In this document: piece by piece, positions 53,251 through 64,000 of the stretch
How positions within the stretch are numbered: the first letter of the stretch is position 1
How the letters are laid out: every line of letters starts with the position of its first letter
Assembly (NCBI GenBank): GCA_019155185.1
Contig: CM032798.1
Coordinates: 7,019,501-7,083,500 of the forward strand
Direction: 5' to 3'
Length of the DNA stretch: 64,000 nucleotides
From: Beaufortia kweichowensis
Lineage: Eukaryota > Chordata > Actinopteri > Cypriniformes > Gastromyzontidae
Translations under genes and position numbers: made by a program
Notes under the pieces: generated by a model
What the model saw: the letters and a program-made list of their open reading frames with translations, nothing else
The model's database searches: none
What the model was told of the DNA's origin: nothing

Positions 53251-53730
53251 CGGCGCCAGGGTCCCTCTGTGCCGGGCGCCAGGGTCCCCTGTTCCCGGCG
53301 CCAGGAGTCCCCTGTTCCCGGGCGCTTTGTGAGTCCCCTGTTCCCCAAGGCCAGGAGTCCCCTGTTCCCGCAAGGCGCCTGGAGTCCCCTCTGTTCCCCA
53401 AGCGCCAGGGTCCCCCTGTTCCCGGCGCTTGTGGGTCCCCTGTTCCCGGGCGCTTTGTGGGTCCCCTGTTCCCGGGCGCTTTGTGGGTCCCCTGTTCTCG
53501 GGCGCTTGTGGGTCCCCTGTTCCCCGGCGCCAGGGTCCCCTGTCTCCCGCGCTTGTGGGTCCCCTGTTCCCCGGGCGCTTTGTGGGTCCCCTGTTCCCCG
53601 GCGCCAGGGTCCCCTGTTCCCGGGCGCGCTTAGGGTCCCTCTGTTCCTCCGGCGCTGGGGTCCCTCTGTTCCCGGCGCTTTAGGGGCCCCTCTGTTCCCG
53701 GGCGCCTTGGGTCCCCTTAGCTTACTAGAG
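53250..53730 (+). repeat. Minisatellite block 6: CCCCTGTTCCCGGGCGC units
   Basis: About 26-bp units GTCCCCTGTTCCCGGGCGCT followed by TTGTGG, with a variant ending CCAGG. About 17 copies are present. This block is strongly CpG-rich. Confidence 0.75.
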
Positions 53731-54175
53731 CTGCCGGGCCACCTGGCCATTAGCCTGGCCAGGCTGGCCGCTGGCCACATTGCCCCACAGCCAGGGCTGG
53801 CCATTAGCCCGCCATGGCCATAGTTTAAGCCACAGTTCGCCGGGCGCCACGCCGCACAGTTAGTTCATTGCCCACATCTTAGTTGGGCGCCGCCGCCACA
53901 GTTCCCGCAAGGCCAGGCCACAGTCTGGCTAGTTCGCATGGGCCCGCCACAGTCTTGGCCATGGGCGGCCCATTAGTTCCGCCAAGGGGCCACCGCCACA
54001 GTTCGCCATGGCCGCCAGTGCGCCGCATGGCTGCCAGCCATTAGTTCAATGGCCACGGCCAGGCCGCTGGCCACCACAGTTCGCCTGGGCTCCTGACCCT
54101 GACCCCTGGCCTCCTGATCCTGACCCGAGCCTCCTGATCCTGACCCTGGCCTCCTGACTCGGGACCACCCACCCA
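53730..54175 (+). repeat. Degenerate GGCCACAGTTCGCC and CCTGATCCTGACC repeats
   Basis: First come irregular GGCCA/GCCACAGTTCGCC units to about 54080, then four or so CCTCCTGATCCTGACC units to about 54160. They are less regular than the earlier blocks. Confidence 0.6.
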
Positions 54176-54209
54176 ATCCTCTCCCCTCCTCAGGTCTTGG
54201 GCTGCGCTG

Positions 54210-54219
54210 CCCGGGGTAC
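54210..54219 (+). other. Possible polypurine tract remnant before the right LTR
   Basis: CCGGGGTAC directly precedes the right LTR. Related fish elements, as I remember them, have a longer G run before TACTGTCACG. Here the G run is only four bases, so this is a weak or damaged tract. Confidence 0.3.
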
Positions 54220-54609
54220 TCGTCACGATGTCACCTGTCTTCGCGGCTTAAACTTCACTTCCCATGTCACCCTGCACCTCCGCACACACCTGTTGTTCGT
54301 TGTCATCATCATCACCAACACCTGACCGCCATCACCACACTTTGTATAAAGGACACTCACCCCCTACCAGTCACTGTCCTGTCTAAACATTTGTTACCCG
54401 GACTCTTACCTGTGTGTTACTCCAGTGGATTCGTCTTCCTCCTCATCTTCATCGCCTTCTTCTTCTGTGTTCACCTCTACTCATCGGCTCATTCAAGGAC
54501 AGTATTTGTTTAATTTACATTCCTGTTTAAGTTATCCTTTTGTGTTTGTTTTTCATTAAAGATTCCTTTGTTTTGCATCCGCTGACTCCGTCCCTTCTGT
54601 TCGGTAACA
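54220..54609 (+). repeat. Right long terminal repeat
   Basis: Begins T then CGTCACGATGTCACC (one inserted C relative to the left LTR) and ends TTCGGTAACA. TATAAA is at 54345 and ATTAAA at 54555, at positions equivalent to those in the left copy. Confidence 0.9.
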
Positions 54610-54614
54610 CTTCC

Positions 54615-57600
54615 AACAGGCAGTTTGTACAGAAGTATACGAGAGAAACAAGCAGTGGCCTGGATTTCTTTACAGGTACAGAAATTATGATAAAATATCA
54701 AACAGGAAAACTTTTCGCCGTTTTCCATTTAACAAATGACACTACGACTATTATAATTTAATTTTGTTTCATTAAAGAAAAAGCAGATTGATTTATTTTC
54801 ATTTATTATTGTGTGCTTTGCTACTGTTAAACCACATTTAAAAAAATGATTTTAAGGATTTATTGTATGTTTTGACGTACAGTACAGAAGCTTTTTTATA
54901 TATTAAAAAGGTTTTAAAATATCAAATATACTGCACGTTGCATTTTGATTTTTCCTGTTGTGTGTAATACATTTTGCTAATATAACTTATTTTCAACAAT
55001 CTTGGAAGTCCCCTTAGTGTTAGTTGATGTATTAACTGTGGAGACATTCATCTTAATATGTAAACTAACTGGTTTTTCTACTATTATGCTTGTTTAGTTG
55101 CTTTACAAAAAGTTTCAGTGAACAGCAGCAACCCAAATAAATCAAAACTATAACAATTTATTTCAAAAGCTTTAGAACTGTTTGCCTGTTTGTTTTTGCT
55201 GACAAAGATGTAGCTTCTGGCTATTACGTGCCTTTTTTAAGACTACTACATTACTACAGCAGATTTTATGTATTCCAGATTCTTGTTTAAATTAATAAAA
55301 GTAACCTGATCCAACATGATCTGGGAAAGAGTTTTGGACAGGCTTCATAGGCAGCATAACGAAATTATATTTGAAATATAGGACTACTATACTGATACTA
55401 ATTGTGGTAGAATTGCAATCAAATGTTGCTGAAAATCAAATTAAAATTACTTAAAACAGTTATCCAACGCCAATATCCAAGAAATACAGACATACAGGGA
55501 TGCACATTTGTAGATTATGGAAATCGAATATAATCCAAAATAATAACAAAGCATGTCTGTATATTTGACACCAATTAAATCTCAATCAAAGCTGAACTAA
55601 AAATGTTGGCAGCCCTGCCACTATTCCTTTAGACCTAATTAACGTGCTCTTGCTATTAATAACCAACATGTTTTGTTCTCTTTTGTTTTATTTCCCAATG
55701 TTTAATTTCCCAAGTTTTCCTATATTCCATGTTCATTCTGTTTATTAATACTCCCCATTGACCTCAATTACTGTGTTACACTCTAAAAAAGGATGTGTTA
55801 TTTTTTAACACATTTTTGTGTTATGCTGTTTAACACATAATGTGTCATTTTGTGTTAAATACATAAAAGGGACGACACATGTTGAGTTGAAAGTAACACA
55901 AGTTGAGTCAAAAGTAACACAAGATGTGTTGTTTTTAAATTAACACAAAGATGTGTCTAGTTCCTAGACACAGATCTGTTTTTAGAGTGTACTTACCTTG
56001 GTTACTGATTAGTCCCCACTTGTTTCTAGTTTAGTTCCTTGTGTAGGCTATTTATATCCCTGGTTGAGGTCTGTTCTTTTGTCAATTCTTGTTTATGTTG
56101 TTGTTCAGGTGTCTGTAAGTTCTTTGATTAGGCTATTTCAGTAAAGTGAATGTATTTGCAATGCTGCAAACACATTAATTTCTCCAAAATAATGCCTCTG
56201 AACACATTTATGGCATTGTACAGATAAACATCCCATTTACAATAGTGACAGGCTACAATAGTTTTTATTAAACAGTACATTTACTAAAGTAATACGAAAT
56301 GCTAGTTCCTTTGTCATGTAAGTAACCTGACTCACAATTTTCAACCTGGAGTAAAAAAAATGTGTGAAATAACACAACTGATATTTTTAGGTTTGGGAAT
56401 CCACAGTCTCCTTCATTTACTGTATATCGGTATGTTACATTTGTCTCCAAGTGTTTTGATGCCTTTTAGTATTTATATTGACACTTTAAGCCAACTCACA
56501 TTTCACAAAGCAATGTTTTGCACAACTACCATCTGAAACATGTCATTGTAAAAGCTTCTGTGATGTTTATAATTCACTAATCTAATCTAAATATTTTCGT
56601 TTTTGAGGGTGGGGATGGATGTGTGGGTTTACATTTACCATTCTGTCTTGACAGCAGAGATCTGCAACTCAATGTACAGTCTGTTTCATCTCAAATAAAT
56701 TTTCCTATCTGTGTATGTTTTGCTACTTCTGTTAATCAGTATATATTGTATGTAATTGCGATGAGTAAAACTCTAACAACAGTCTTTCCATGAGAGTTGT
56801 TCATACTGTATTAATGGCTTTTTGTTGTGATTTGGAATGTATCCAGTACCTCTAAGACCAATACTAATTGAGAGCAGTTGGGTGTTTAATATTCTTTATA
56901 AGTTTTATGAGACGCTAATGGTGGAAGTGCTGTTGTAATTAACACAACAAAAGTAGTGTAACCATGCAAAAACACAACAACAACCTCAGTGCACCAGAAT
57001 ATGTTTAGTTATGTTTAATAGGGATTGTTTTAAAGACTCCCTAAAGAAATAAAACTTCTTGTTCTCTTGTTCTAGAAAGCATATTTCCTTTATTTTTCAA
57101 CTGTGCAGTTTACAGATCTCTCTTTTTCTCTTCTCCTATGCCATTTTTTAATATGTTTGGGGTCTGAGAGATTCTTGTGCTATTTTAATTTCCTGAAATA
57201 TTTGTAAATATAATTAATTTAACGCTTCAATAACACATTACAACCATCATCCATAATAAAATGTTCTAATGTCTTTCAGTAAAGGGCTGAAAATTACATG
57301 AGGGTGTCTGAAGTTCATTTCAGTCATTTAAATAAATGTGAGATTTTTTTCATACCAAATATTTTCATTCTGGTTTAGTCATTCATAACAGAATGTTTTA
57401 GTCTGTCAGTCCATGTATTGCGGTTTTGCATAACTCATCACAGGGGTAGAGAACTCCTGCTCGTAGGCCATATGTAAGCTTCTGGAGATTGGCAGAGTGT
57501 TCACAGTTGGTGACACTGTTTGAAATGTAGCTGGGTGAGAGGGGACCAAAACATGATGGAAAAAGAGTGACTATACTGTTCTGACATAAAAGCATTTGCT

Positions 57601-59339
57601 GTAGATACCTCACTCTCATTCAGTCATTGCTCAGTGCATAGATCACCATGGCAACCTCAGCCAGGTCTCACCTCCCATTCTCCCATCTGTCATGAATGAG
57701 AAGAGAATGCTCTAAAGTGAAACATTTATCATGATGTAGATGTCCTCTTCTGCATATCGTCTCATATCAGCCATATCTTGTCTTTAAATTTTCATAAGGG
57801 AAATAATTTGTACTCTACTGGCAATTTTAATGTGAGTAAAAACTGATGAAGTGAAACGCAGTTGAAATGCAGAAACTACAAAGTGCCCCATGGGAGAAAT
57901 TATGTGAAAGTGACTCCACATATCAGTGTAGTTGAGATGCTCTCTGGGGTTTGGTGTATTTGTGTTCGATTCCATTATACGTGAAAGTGCTAGGTAGAAG
58001 CAGTCAGACTACTTTTAAGAAATATGTAATATAATTATATTATATATAAAGTACAGACTAGAGATAGTGTGAGATTTCACTAGCACTGCAGATGAATACA
58101 GTTAAGTATTTAGATACATTAGTTTAGGAAACTCAAACCACACTTCAAAATTTCTGAATTTGATTTTTTATTTAGAAACAATCTATCAAACTAACTTGTA
58201 TCTGCCAACAAATGATGTCTAGGTCATTATTAAAGGATGTGTTGTGCGAAGTGAATAGTTTTGAAGTAATAAATAGGTTGTTGTATTACATTGTCTATTA
58301 ACATGTTTGTCTAATTTTGAATAATACTAAAATCAGTTTTATGATATAACACAGTATTTCTTCTGTGGTGGTTCCATCAAAAGCGAGTTTGTGCATATTC
58401 CTCCTTTAGCCAAAGTGTCAACATGGCAACAATTTGCCTTTCGACCCGCGTCTCCAAGGTGCCCCTCTGAAACTGCCAGTCTTTAGCAGGAGAAGCCAGA
58501 CAGGGCACTGTAATGGTCAGACCCCTGCTGCTGATCTCCTGTCACCCAGCAGCTGGCTAAAACACAACACGCTAAAGAGAGGGAGAGAAAAAGACAAACG
58601 CACACACACACAAGGAAAATTATGCATGTTTGCCATTGTGGGAAAATACTGCAGAACTCAATGGGTAACTAAGCATGTGTTCTGCATGGAAAAAAAATAT
58701 TTATTTGTTTATAGTGTTCTTCATTTGATGCTCACATTCCTGAATTGATGATACCTCAATTGATACATGCAAAATGTACTGACACCAGCTCTAAAGAGAT
58801 AAGAAGGGAGGTAGGCCACTTGTTCTCTAAATGCATTAAAGATAATGTGATCGAAAGCTTGTCTTTCAGGTTTCTCACTAGACACGCTCTCTTTGGCCAT
58901 GTTTTAACATCTTCACCTCTGTCTATAAATGGCAAATGCAGATTTGATTCCTTTTTACACAATTAGATCTAAATATATTATGTATTATTGATTTATTTTT
59001 ATTATAGGCTAACTAGTATTTCAGAGGTCTTAAATAATAATTTGTTATTGTAGATGAATTAACTGGTTGATGATGTCAGTGGCGTTAAAATGACATGCAT
59101 AAGGACAATGCAAAAACATGCTGCCCTCTAGTGTTATTTTTCAGTGTTATTGAAATGGCTGCACAGTAAGAAATCACACCTTTTTGTGAACAGCAAACTA
59201 TCATGGGACACTTAATAAATAGGTGATTGTTTAAAAAGAAACATGAATGGCGATGTAGAAAAATCAAAACAATGTATTTAGTCTACAACACTGGCAATTA
59301 GGTTCTTACTGCTCACTTTTGTCTACGTCAAGACCAAAC
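54615..59339. other. Gene-poor AT-rich region
   Basis: Apart from the MITE at 55777-55991 I recognise no gene. X-box-like sequences occur at 57642-57655 and 58417-58430. About 58400-58620 is less AT-rich and may be a conserved non-coding segment. Confidence 0.5.
55777..55991. mobile_element. MITE with ACACTCTAAAAA terminal inverted repeats, copy 2
   Basis: Same ends (TACACTCTAAAAAA / TTTTTAGAGTGTA, TA-flanked) and the same order of internal words as the element at 1111-1353. It lacks the 26-bp hairpin and instead reads AGATGTGTCTAGTTCCTAGA at that point. It also has an extra AGTAACACAAGTTGAGTCAA segment. Confidence 0.8.
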
Positions 59340-59585
59340 ACCAGCAGTCGGTGTAAATAAAGAAATAGCCATTCTGATGTATCCATGGGTTCTGACCCAT
59401 GAACAGCCAGACCTCACTTTATCTGCCTACTCTGCATCTACAATAGCCTCTTAAATTATTGTCATTTACTGAACAGTGAAGTGAAAACTTCTCACCCCTG
59501 AAGAGTTGTCTGCTGTTAGGCCAGACCTCCAGAAAGGCAGGGGGGATGTCTAAGTGAGAGGACAGAAGGTTGGAGGTGGGGGATG
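59340..59585 (-). pseudogene. Decayed Ig-domain exon of an Fc-receptor-like gene
   Basis: On the minus strand this resembles the first Ig exon of the gene at 60600-62487. The readable part gives FLEVWPNSRQLFRGEKFSLH then CSVND, against SLEVWPDSRQHFRGEEFSLH and CSVNE in the intact gene. The similarity continues into the upstream intron sequence (GAGAGGACAGAAGGTTGG...). After CSVND the alignment weakens and a stop codon follows about 14 residues later. No other exons are found nearby. It is a lone duplicated exon or the remnant of a second gene copy. Confidence 0.75.
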
Positions 59586-60599
59586 TGGGAATGAATTATA
59601 CTAAATACCTGTTCATGCTGAGAGGATCTCCATTTGGAAACTATTGTAATTACGTAGTATGCCAGATTAGGATTAGCACATTCTTACATGCCATCAAAAG
59701 ATGTAGTGAGATTTAACGGCAATGATATTGCAGTAAATTATTGGTGCTTTCCCTGAGCTATTGATGTATACTGGCATATAAAGGTTCTGTAGTTCATAGT
59801 TGGGATGTAGTTCAAACAAGGTATTTCTAAAGCCTGTTCTTATAGTAATGTCAGGGTAGCACATATATTTGATTAGCATGATCAGTATTGGAGTGGAATC
59901 TATCCTTATCGGCAAGAACTTTGTTGTGATCTAATACGCTAAAGTTAACAAGGCAATACAAGACAATTTAAATAATGCATTAGAAGTGTATTTCTTGAAA
60001 GGACGTTAAAGAACATTTAAGACTGCATTTACCTTAAATGTAATTTACAAAGTAACAGAGTATAAAGTTGACATGGTAATTAGATATTTCAATGTACTTC
60101 TTTAAAGTTCACTAATGTATCACTAAAACGGTATTGATTTAAAATGTACTTTAACAATAATTTTCTTCTATCTAGTTATTAAAAATAAAAGTAGTTTTTA
60201 ATTTTATTTTGTTTAAAGGCACTCTGTATAAAAGCAATCTCTATTTTCTGCCTGTTTGGTACAAAAGTCAATACTGTACTATTCATTGCCAGCTTGTATA
60301 GCATCTGTAACAAAATAAAGTTTTTTATGTGTTAATAAGTCACAAATCTGTGATATTATGTTGAAAAACACAGTCATTATTCTTTAAAGACCTCTGACCA
60401 CTTACTGTACTGTATCTGAAACATATGATTGTCATTTAGTAATTGAGCTAAATACACAAAACATATCCATATTATGTAAATATCAATAACAGTCTCTTTA
60501 TAAATGTATCATATTTCCCATAACACACTTATGTACTACAGTGCCTATTTTTTTACTTTAGGAACACACAATGAAATGCATAACATTCAACAAGAATGT

Positions 60600-61008
60600 T
60601 CAGCTGCCACCAAGTTGGTTTTTGTCCAACAGATTGTCCATCTCCATCCAGGGAAGATCCCACTGGATTTCAGTCACGTCCTGCTTGGTTTTAGGCATTT
60701 CCTGTGGGATCCTTTCCCTTCTAGATGCCCCATTTAAACAGGCGAGCAATTTTTCCCTGAAAGTAAACAACTGCCATTTTCGTTGAAGTGTTCGTTTAAC
60801 AATGCACCATTAATATTTTGGAAATGACTATTATTATTATTGTTATATAAATTAAATGAATACATGCATACTGTACCTGAGACCTGGAAACAACAGCCAG
60901 AGCACTGGAAGAATCACCAGAAGAACCAAGATTATAAAGAGCCCTGACAACCACACCAGAGATCCTGAATAACAAACAGAAATATGTTTGTGAAACAGGC
61001 GGTATACA

Positions 61009-61092
<84 letters not shown>

Positions 61093-62487
61093 TTATACAG
61101 TATTATATCTAAATCGCATACCTGTAGATGATTTTTCATCGTTTGAGTCAGCTGTGGAGTTCTCTACAGAGACAAGTTTATTGGATAAAGTCACTGAATT
61201 AAAAAGTGATATTAAATGCACACTGTGACTTTTCAGACCTCGCACCTCTAACAGAAAGCCAGTTCTCTGAGCTCTCCAAACTTGAATTGGCTATAACACA
61301 TTTGTAGAAGCCCTCGTCGGCTTGGGTGACATTCTCAATGGTTGTCTGAGTGCCGTTTAGTGACAGGACTTTGTCACCGTTTTTGTACAGGAGAGTCTGA
61401 CTGAGCTCATACAACCAGGACTTGCATTGCAGAGTTACCAAATCTCCTTTCATCACTGGGTGAACTGGGCTCAGAAGAATCACCTCACCATCTGGAGACA
61501 AGAGATAAGAACTATCACTGCGGGACTATCCTGCTTAATCTTACTTTGGAACATGGTAGCTACTCAGAGCTTTTCATTGACTTGTTCAATCCTGGACCAG
61601 GTATAATTTTAGCATGTATGAGTGTGATTTCAATGATATATTAACACTGATATTCTTACAGCTCACAGTGATGTTAACAAAGTTGCTTTTCTGGTCTCCA
61701 TCAGGACTCTCACACCAGTACAATCCGCTGTTCTTGCTGTCGATGTTGGTAAATTGACATTCTTCAGGCCTGCCGGAAGATTCTGTGCCATTTAACTGCA
61801 AACAGCCAGATCTCACTTCTGCTCCTCGAAGCCTCCGCAACACCCAGCCTGTTGAATTGCCTTCATTTACTGAGCAGTGAAGGGAAAACTCTTCACCCCT
61901 GAAGTGTTGTCTGCTGTCAGGCCAGACCTCCAGAGAAGCAGGTGGTCCTTCTGAGTGAGAGGACAGAAGGTTGAGGGAGGAGGAAGAAAGATAACAACAG
62001 CAACAATAAATAGTTGTGATTTAATGATTTTATTTAGAACACACACACTGATCAAATGTATACATTATAACTATAGATAAAAGCCATTGCCAAATGCATA
62101 AAAATATACACAAATGCATATAGAGAATGTTTAAATATTATTTCTTACCTTCAGAGGCTCCATGTGGAATCAATAATGACAACAGCACTAAAAATGTACA
62201 TAATACATCAACAAAATGTTACATATCGACATTCTTCACCTTTTATATCTCCTAACTAAAACCACTCATATTACTGGTACACACACATTTCTTACATTAC
62301 TTGCTCCTTAACAATAAACAATTGTAATCCTTTGATCAATTACAATAACAATACATTTTTATTACATTTTTCAGCTAGTTTTGCATATGAGTAACATTCA
62401 ATTGATAAATAATTATTGGTCTGACAATTATTTAATCTTAAAAGTAGAAAGCTCACCTAAATAATCAGCAATCAAGAAAGTTCTCAT
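60600..62487 (-). CDS. Fc-receptor-like type I membrane protein, two Ig domains, 297 residues
   Basis: Exons from the start: 62487-62457, 62187-62149, 61950-61660, 61491-61246, 61163-61122, 60964-60877, 60756-60600. Splice sites are GT-AG and phases close exactly, with phase-1 Ig exons as usual for the superfamily. A split signal peptide (MRTFLIADY plus VLLSLLIPHGASE) with a 39-bp mini-exon is typical of Fc receptor genes. Ig domain 1 has FSLHCSV ... SGLYWCE; domain 2 has VTLQCKSW ... DEGFYKCVI. Potential N-glycosylation sites include NST, NGT, NIT, NVT and NSS. A 17-residue stalk precedes one membrane helix (WLSGLFIILVLLVILPVLW). The cytoplasmic tail of about 54 residues ends EIQWDLPWMEMDNLLDKNQ. 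It probably binds immunoglobulin or a related ligand on leukocytes; this is inference. No specific orthologue is assigned. Confidence 0.85.
61010..61091. repeat. (TA)n microsatellite
   Basis: About 80 bases of uninterrupted TA in the Fc-receptor-like intron between the stalk and membrane exons. Probably length-polymorphic. Confidence 0.95.
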
Positions 62488-63429
62488 ATTATTCTGCAGT
62501 GCTGATGTAACAAAGAGACATAATGACCGTGTAACATCCAGCAAAACATTTAAAGTCACTTATTTACCCCTCCTTTTCCGCTTCCTTCAGATAAACTGAT
62601 AAATCTGTTCACATGCAGTTTGGGAACTTGCTCCTTTTTCTTTCCACATGAACTAGTAAAATGTGTTTATAGTGAATAAAGGATTGACCATTTGATGAAC
62701 TGAAATTACAAACTAAATAGCTGAAAAATATCATTTTGGTTCAGAATAACAATTGTATAATTACAAAACCCATTGTAGCTATCCCATATTGACAGTGGCA
62801 CTTCTATTTATTCTGGTTTATTTTATATATCTATTCTTAAGTTTTTTAATAAATCAATAATTCAATCAGTCAAATTCATCTTTATTTTTTTATTTTGAGT
62901 TTTTCTTTTTTGGCCAGTGAATCAAACTCGAGGTCTAGGGAGGCAAAAAAAGACAGAGGTAGTAACCATTGTGGCTCTTAAGACAACATTTTAAATGGGT
63001 GCTGAATTATTTACAGTATTATAATGTAGAATTAACACAATAATCTATTTAATCTATTTTTCTATTGTAATTTTTCTATTGTGACACTCTGGCTACTTCT
63101 GCATTGTCAAGGGTTTTAATGCTTGGTTTGGATTGTTTATGATGACAACACATTTTTAGGTTATTTAGTATTTAAATATGTTCGTTGCCAAAACAAACAA
63201 CTTATTGGAAAAAGACCACTTATCACACAAATCAAACATAAATAGGTGGGTATGACAACAACATGCAATGACCGGTTCATTTATTTATTTATTTCATATT
63301 ATTCTTTTTCACAGGACTGTGGAGCTTTTATTTTGAAACGTACACTGGCGTTCGTCTTCCTGCTTTCTGGCTTCACTACGCTTGTTACCTGCATATGGCC
63401 AAACGGTACTGAACCCGAAATAACTACAT
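62488..63429. other. Intergenic region between divergent genes
   Basis: Lies between the start codon of the minus-strand Fc-receptor-like gene and the inferred 5' exon of the + strand gene. It is AT-rich and no feature was recognised. Promoters for both genes are expected here. Confidence 0.5.
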
Positions 63430-63491
63430 TATAGTTATATTTTCGGCCGATTCTGGACGTCGCTTTCGTAGCGGCGTGACATGCTGCTGAG
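63430..63491 (+). other. Putative non-coding first exon of the right-end gene
   Basis: CpG-rich stretch (GGACGTCGCTTTCGTAGCGG) followed by CTGCTGAG and a donor GTAAAC at 63492. It precedes an acceptor at about 63838 (GTGTTGTGTAG). The start is not visible. Confidence 0.4.
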
Positions 63492-63896
63492 GTAAACACC
63501 TTACCATTTAACAGCTTATATTTTGTGCTGTTTAACAGTCTACAAAAACGTTAGTGTCAACAGAAATAGCTCTATGAAAGAATTTCAACTCAGCTACCGT
63601 TACCGCTATTATTGTACTTTAACATATATTTGCAGTAATCACTGTTTAATGAAGTAATAATACTATTGCCATCAGTTCGTGCACGTGCTACATTTTATCT
63701 GTTGAATTGTGCAGTTTAGTACTTTTGTAGCCCTGTCTTCTTTATTAGATATTGACAATGCACATTAAGGTTGTTCCACCTGCAACGCATGTAAAATGTA
63801 AGCCGTAATTTCAGTCGTTTTTATAACTGTGTTGTGTAGATGAAGAAGACGTGATCGCATGTGCTGTGCTCTGGAGCAGTGGGTAGGACTGCAGGA

Positions 63897-64000
63897 ATGG
63901 ACACCTGGACACCCAACCCGAAAGCCAAACCCTTCATCCCCCGCCAGCAGCGCAGTCTCTACCTCACCTGGAAATACAGACTCACCAACAAAAGAGCAGT
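63897..64000 (+). CDS. N-terminus of an unrecognised protein (3' part outside window)
   Basis: The ATG at 63897 lies 57 bases into an exon whose acceptor is at about 63838-63839. It opens a frame to the window end that starts MDTWTPNPKAKPFIPRQQ and continues SLYLTWKYRLTNKRA. The exon is GC-richer than its surroundings and the frame has a normal codon appearance. A four-codon upstream ORF (MKKT-stop) starts at the exon boundary. There is no signal peptide; the segment is basic and hydrophilic. I do not recognise the family and assign no function. Confidence 0.6.
   Translation, partial: MDTWTPNPKAKPFIPRQQRSLYLTWKYRLTNKRA

Larger units (their letters stand above)
50561..54609 (+). mobile_element. 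Non-autonomous LTR retroelement filled with minisatellite blocks
   Basis: Two LTRs of about 390 bp (50561-50955 and 54220-54609) flank 3.26 kb of GC-rich sequence. The left LTR begins TG and ends CA; the right has a C inserted after its first T. The interior has a presumed self-complementary primer site at 50958, an ATG frame at 50978 and then tandem-repeat blocks to the right LTR. No protease, reverse transcriptase, RNase H or integrase motif is visible in any frame, so the element must have relied on proteins supplied in trans. The LTRs differ by few substitutions plus several small indels, suggesting recent insertion, though indels in such repeats could also be assembly errors. Confidence 0.85.
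50556..54614 (+). repeat. 5-bp target-site duplication CTTCC around an LTR element
   Basis: CTTCC at 50556-50560 directly precedes the left LTR, and CTTCC at 54610-54614 directly follows the right LTR. A 5-bp duplication is usual for LTR retrotransposon integrases and fixes the element boundaries. Confidence 0.85.

Noticed and set aside
51520..53730. Regular repeats as a possible CRISPR-like array
   Set aside because: The units are contiguous, with no unique spacers between conserved repeats, and the genome is vertebrate. They are minisatellites.
51022..53823. Long overlapping open frames on both strands (100-247 codons) in the GC-rich stretch
   Set aside because: They follow from tandem repeats whose period is near a multiple of three and which contain few stop codons. 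Only the frame starting at 50978 has a non-repetitive N-terminus in a gag-like position.

Overview
The window looks like vertebrate, specifically teleost, genomic DNA, and cypriniform is the likeliest group. The genome is AT-rich, genes are split by canonical GT-AG introns, and the dispersed repeats (a MITE with AGGGGTCATATGA ends, GTTCACC/GGTGAAC-ended elements, a tRNA-derived SINE, LINE tails) are of kinds I associate with carp-like fish. The species assignment is inference. Most open frames in this DNA are chance. The real genes were rebuilt exon by exon from splice sites, reading phase and family similarity.

Layout. (1) 1-19165, + strand: all but the first exons of a class B1 G-protein-coupled receptor, best matched to the growth-hormone-releasing hormone receptor (ghrhr). 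The window opens inside its second coding exon, which is followed by a 9.2 kb intron. (2) 19166-25061: tail-to-tail intergenic or 3' UTR DNA. (3) 25062 to about 40.1 kb, - strand: a complete PACAP type 1 receptor gene (adcyap1r1), 13 coding exons and 443 residues, with a non-coding first exon near 39.9 kb. GHRHR and ADCYAP1R1 are also neighbours in mammals, which supports both names. (4) About 40.3-47.9 kb: gene-free DNA with a LINE tail, a SINE and several RFX X-box-like palindromes. (5) 47914-49735, + strand: a complete seven-exon MS4A-family four-pass membrane protein. (6) 50561-54609: a 4.05 kb LTR retroelement with a CTTCC target duplication. No pol gene is visible. Between the LTRs lie a gag-position Ala-rich frame and at least six successive GC-rich minisatellite blocks. 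(7) 54615-60599: gene-poor DNA with a second MITE copy and a decayed Ig exon. (8) 60600-62487, - strand: a complete seven-exon, two-Ig-domain Fc-receptor-like type I membrane protein. (9) 63.4-64.0 kb, + strand: the first exons of a gene I do not recognise, cut by the window end.

The two receptors act in related peptide-hormone signalling (GHRH and PACAP, both mainly Gs/cAMP). The MS4A and Fc-receptor-like genes look like immune-type membrane proteins and have no evident link to the receptors. The most unusual object is the LTR element. Its presumed primer-binding site is complementary to the predicted 5' end of its own RNA, as in self-priming Tf1/sushi-type elements, and its body is built of evolving tandem repeats.
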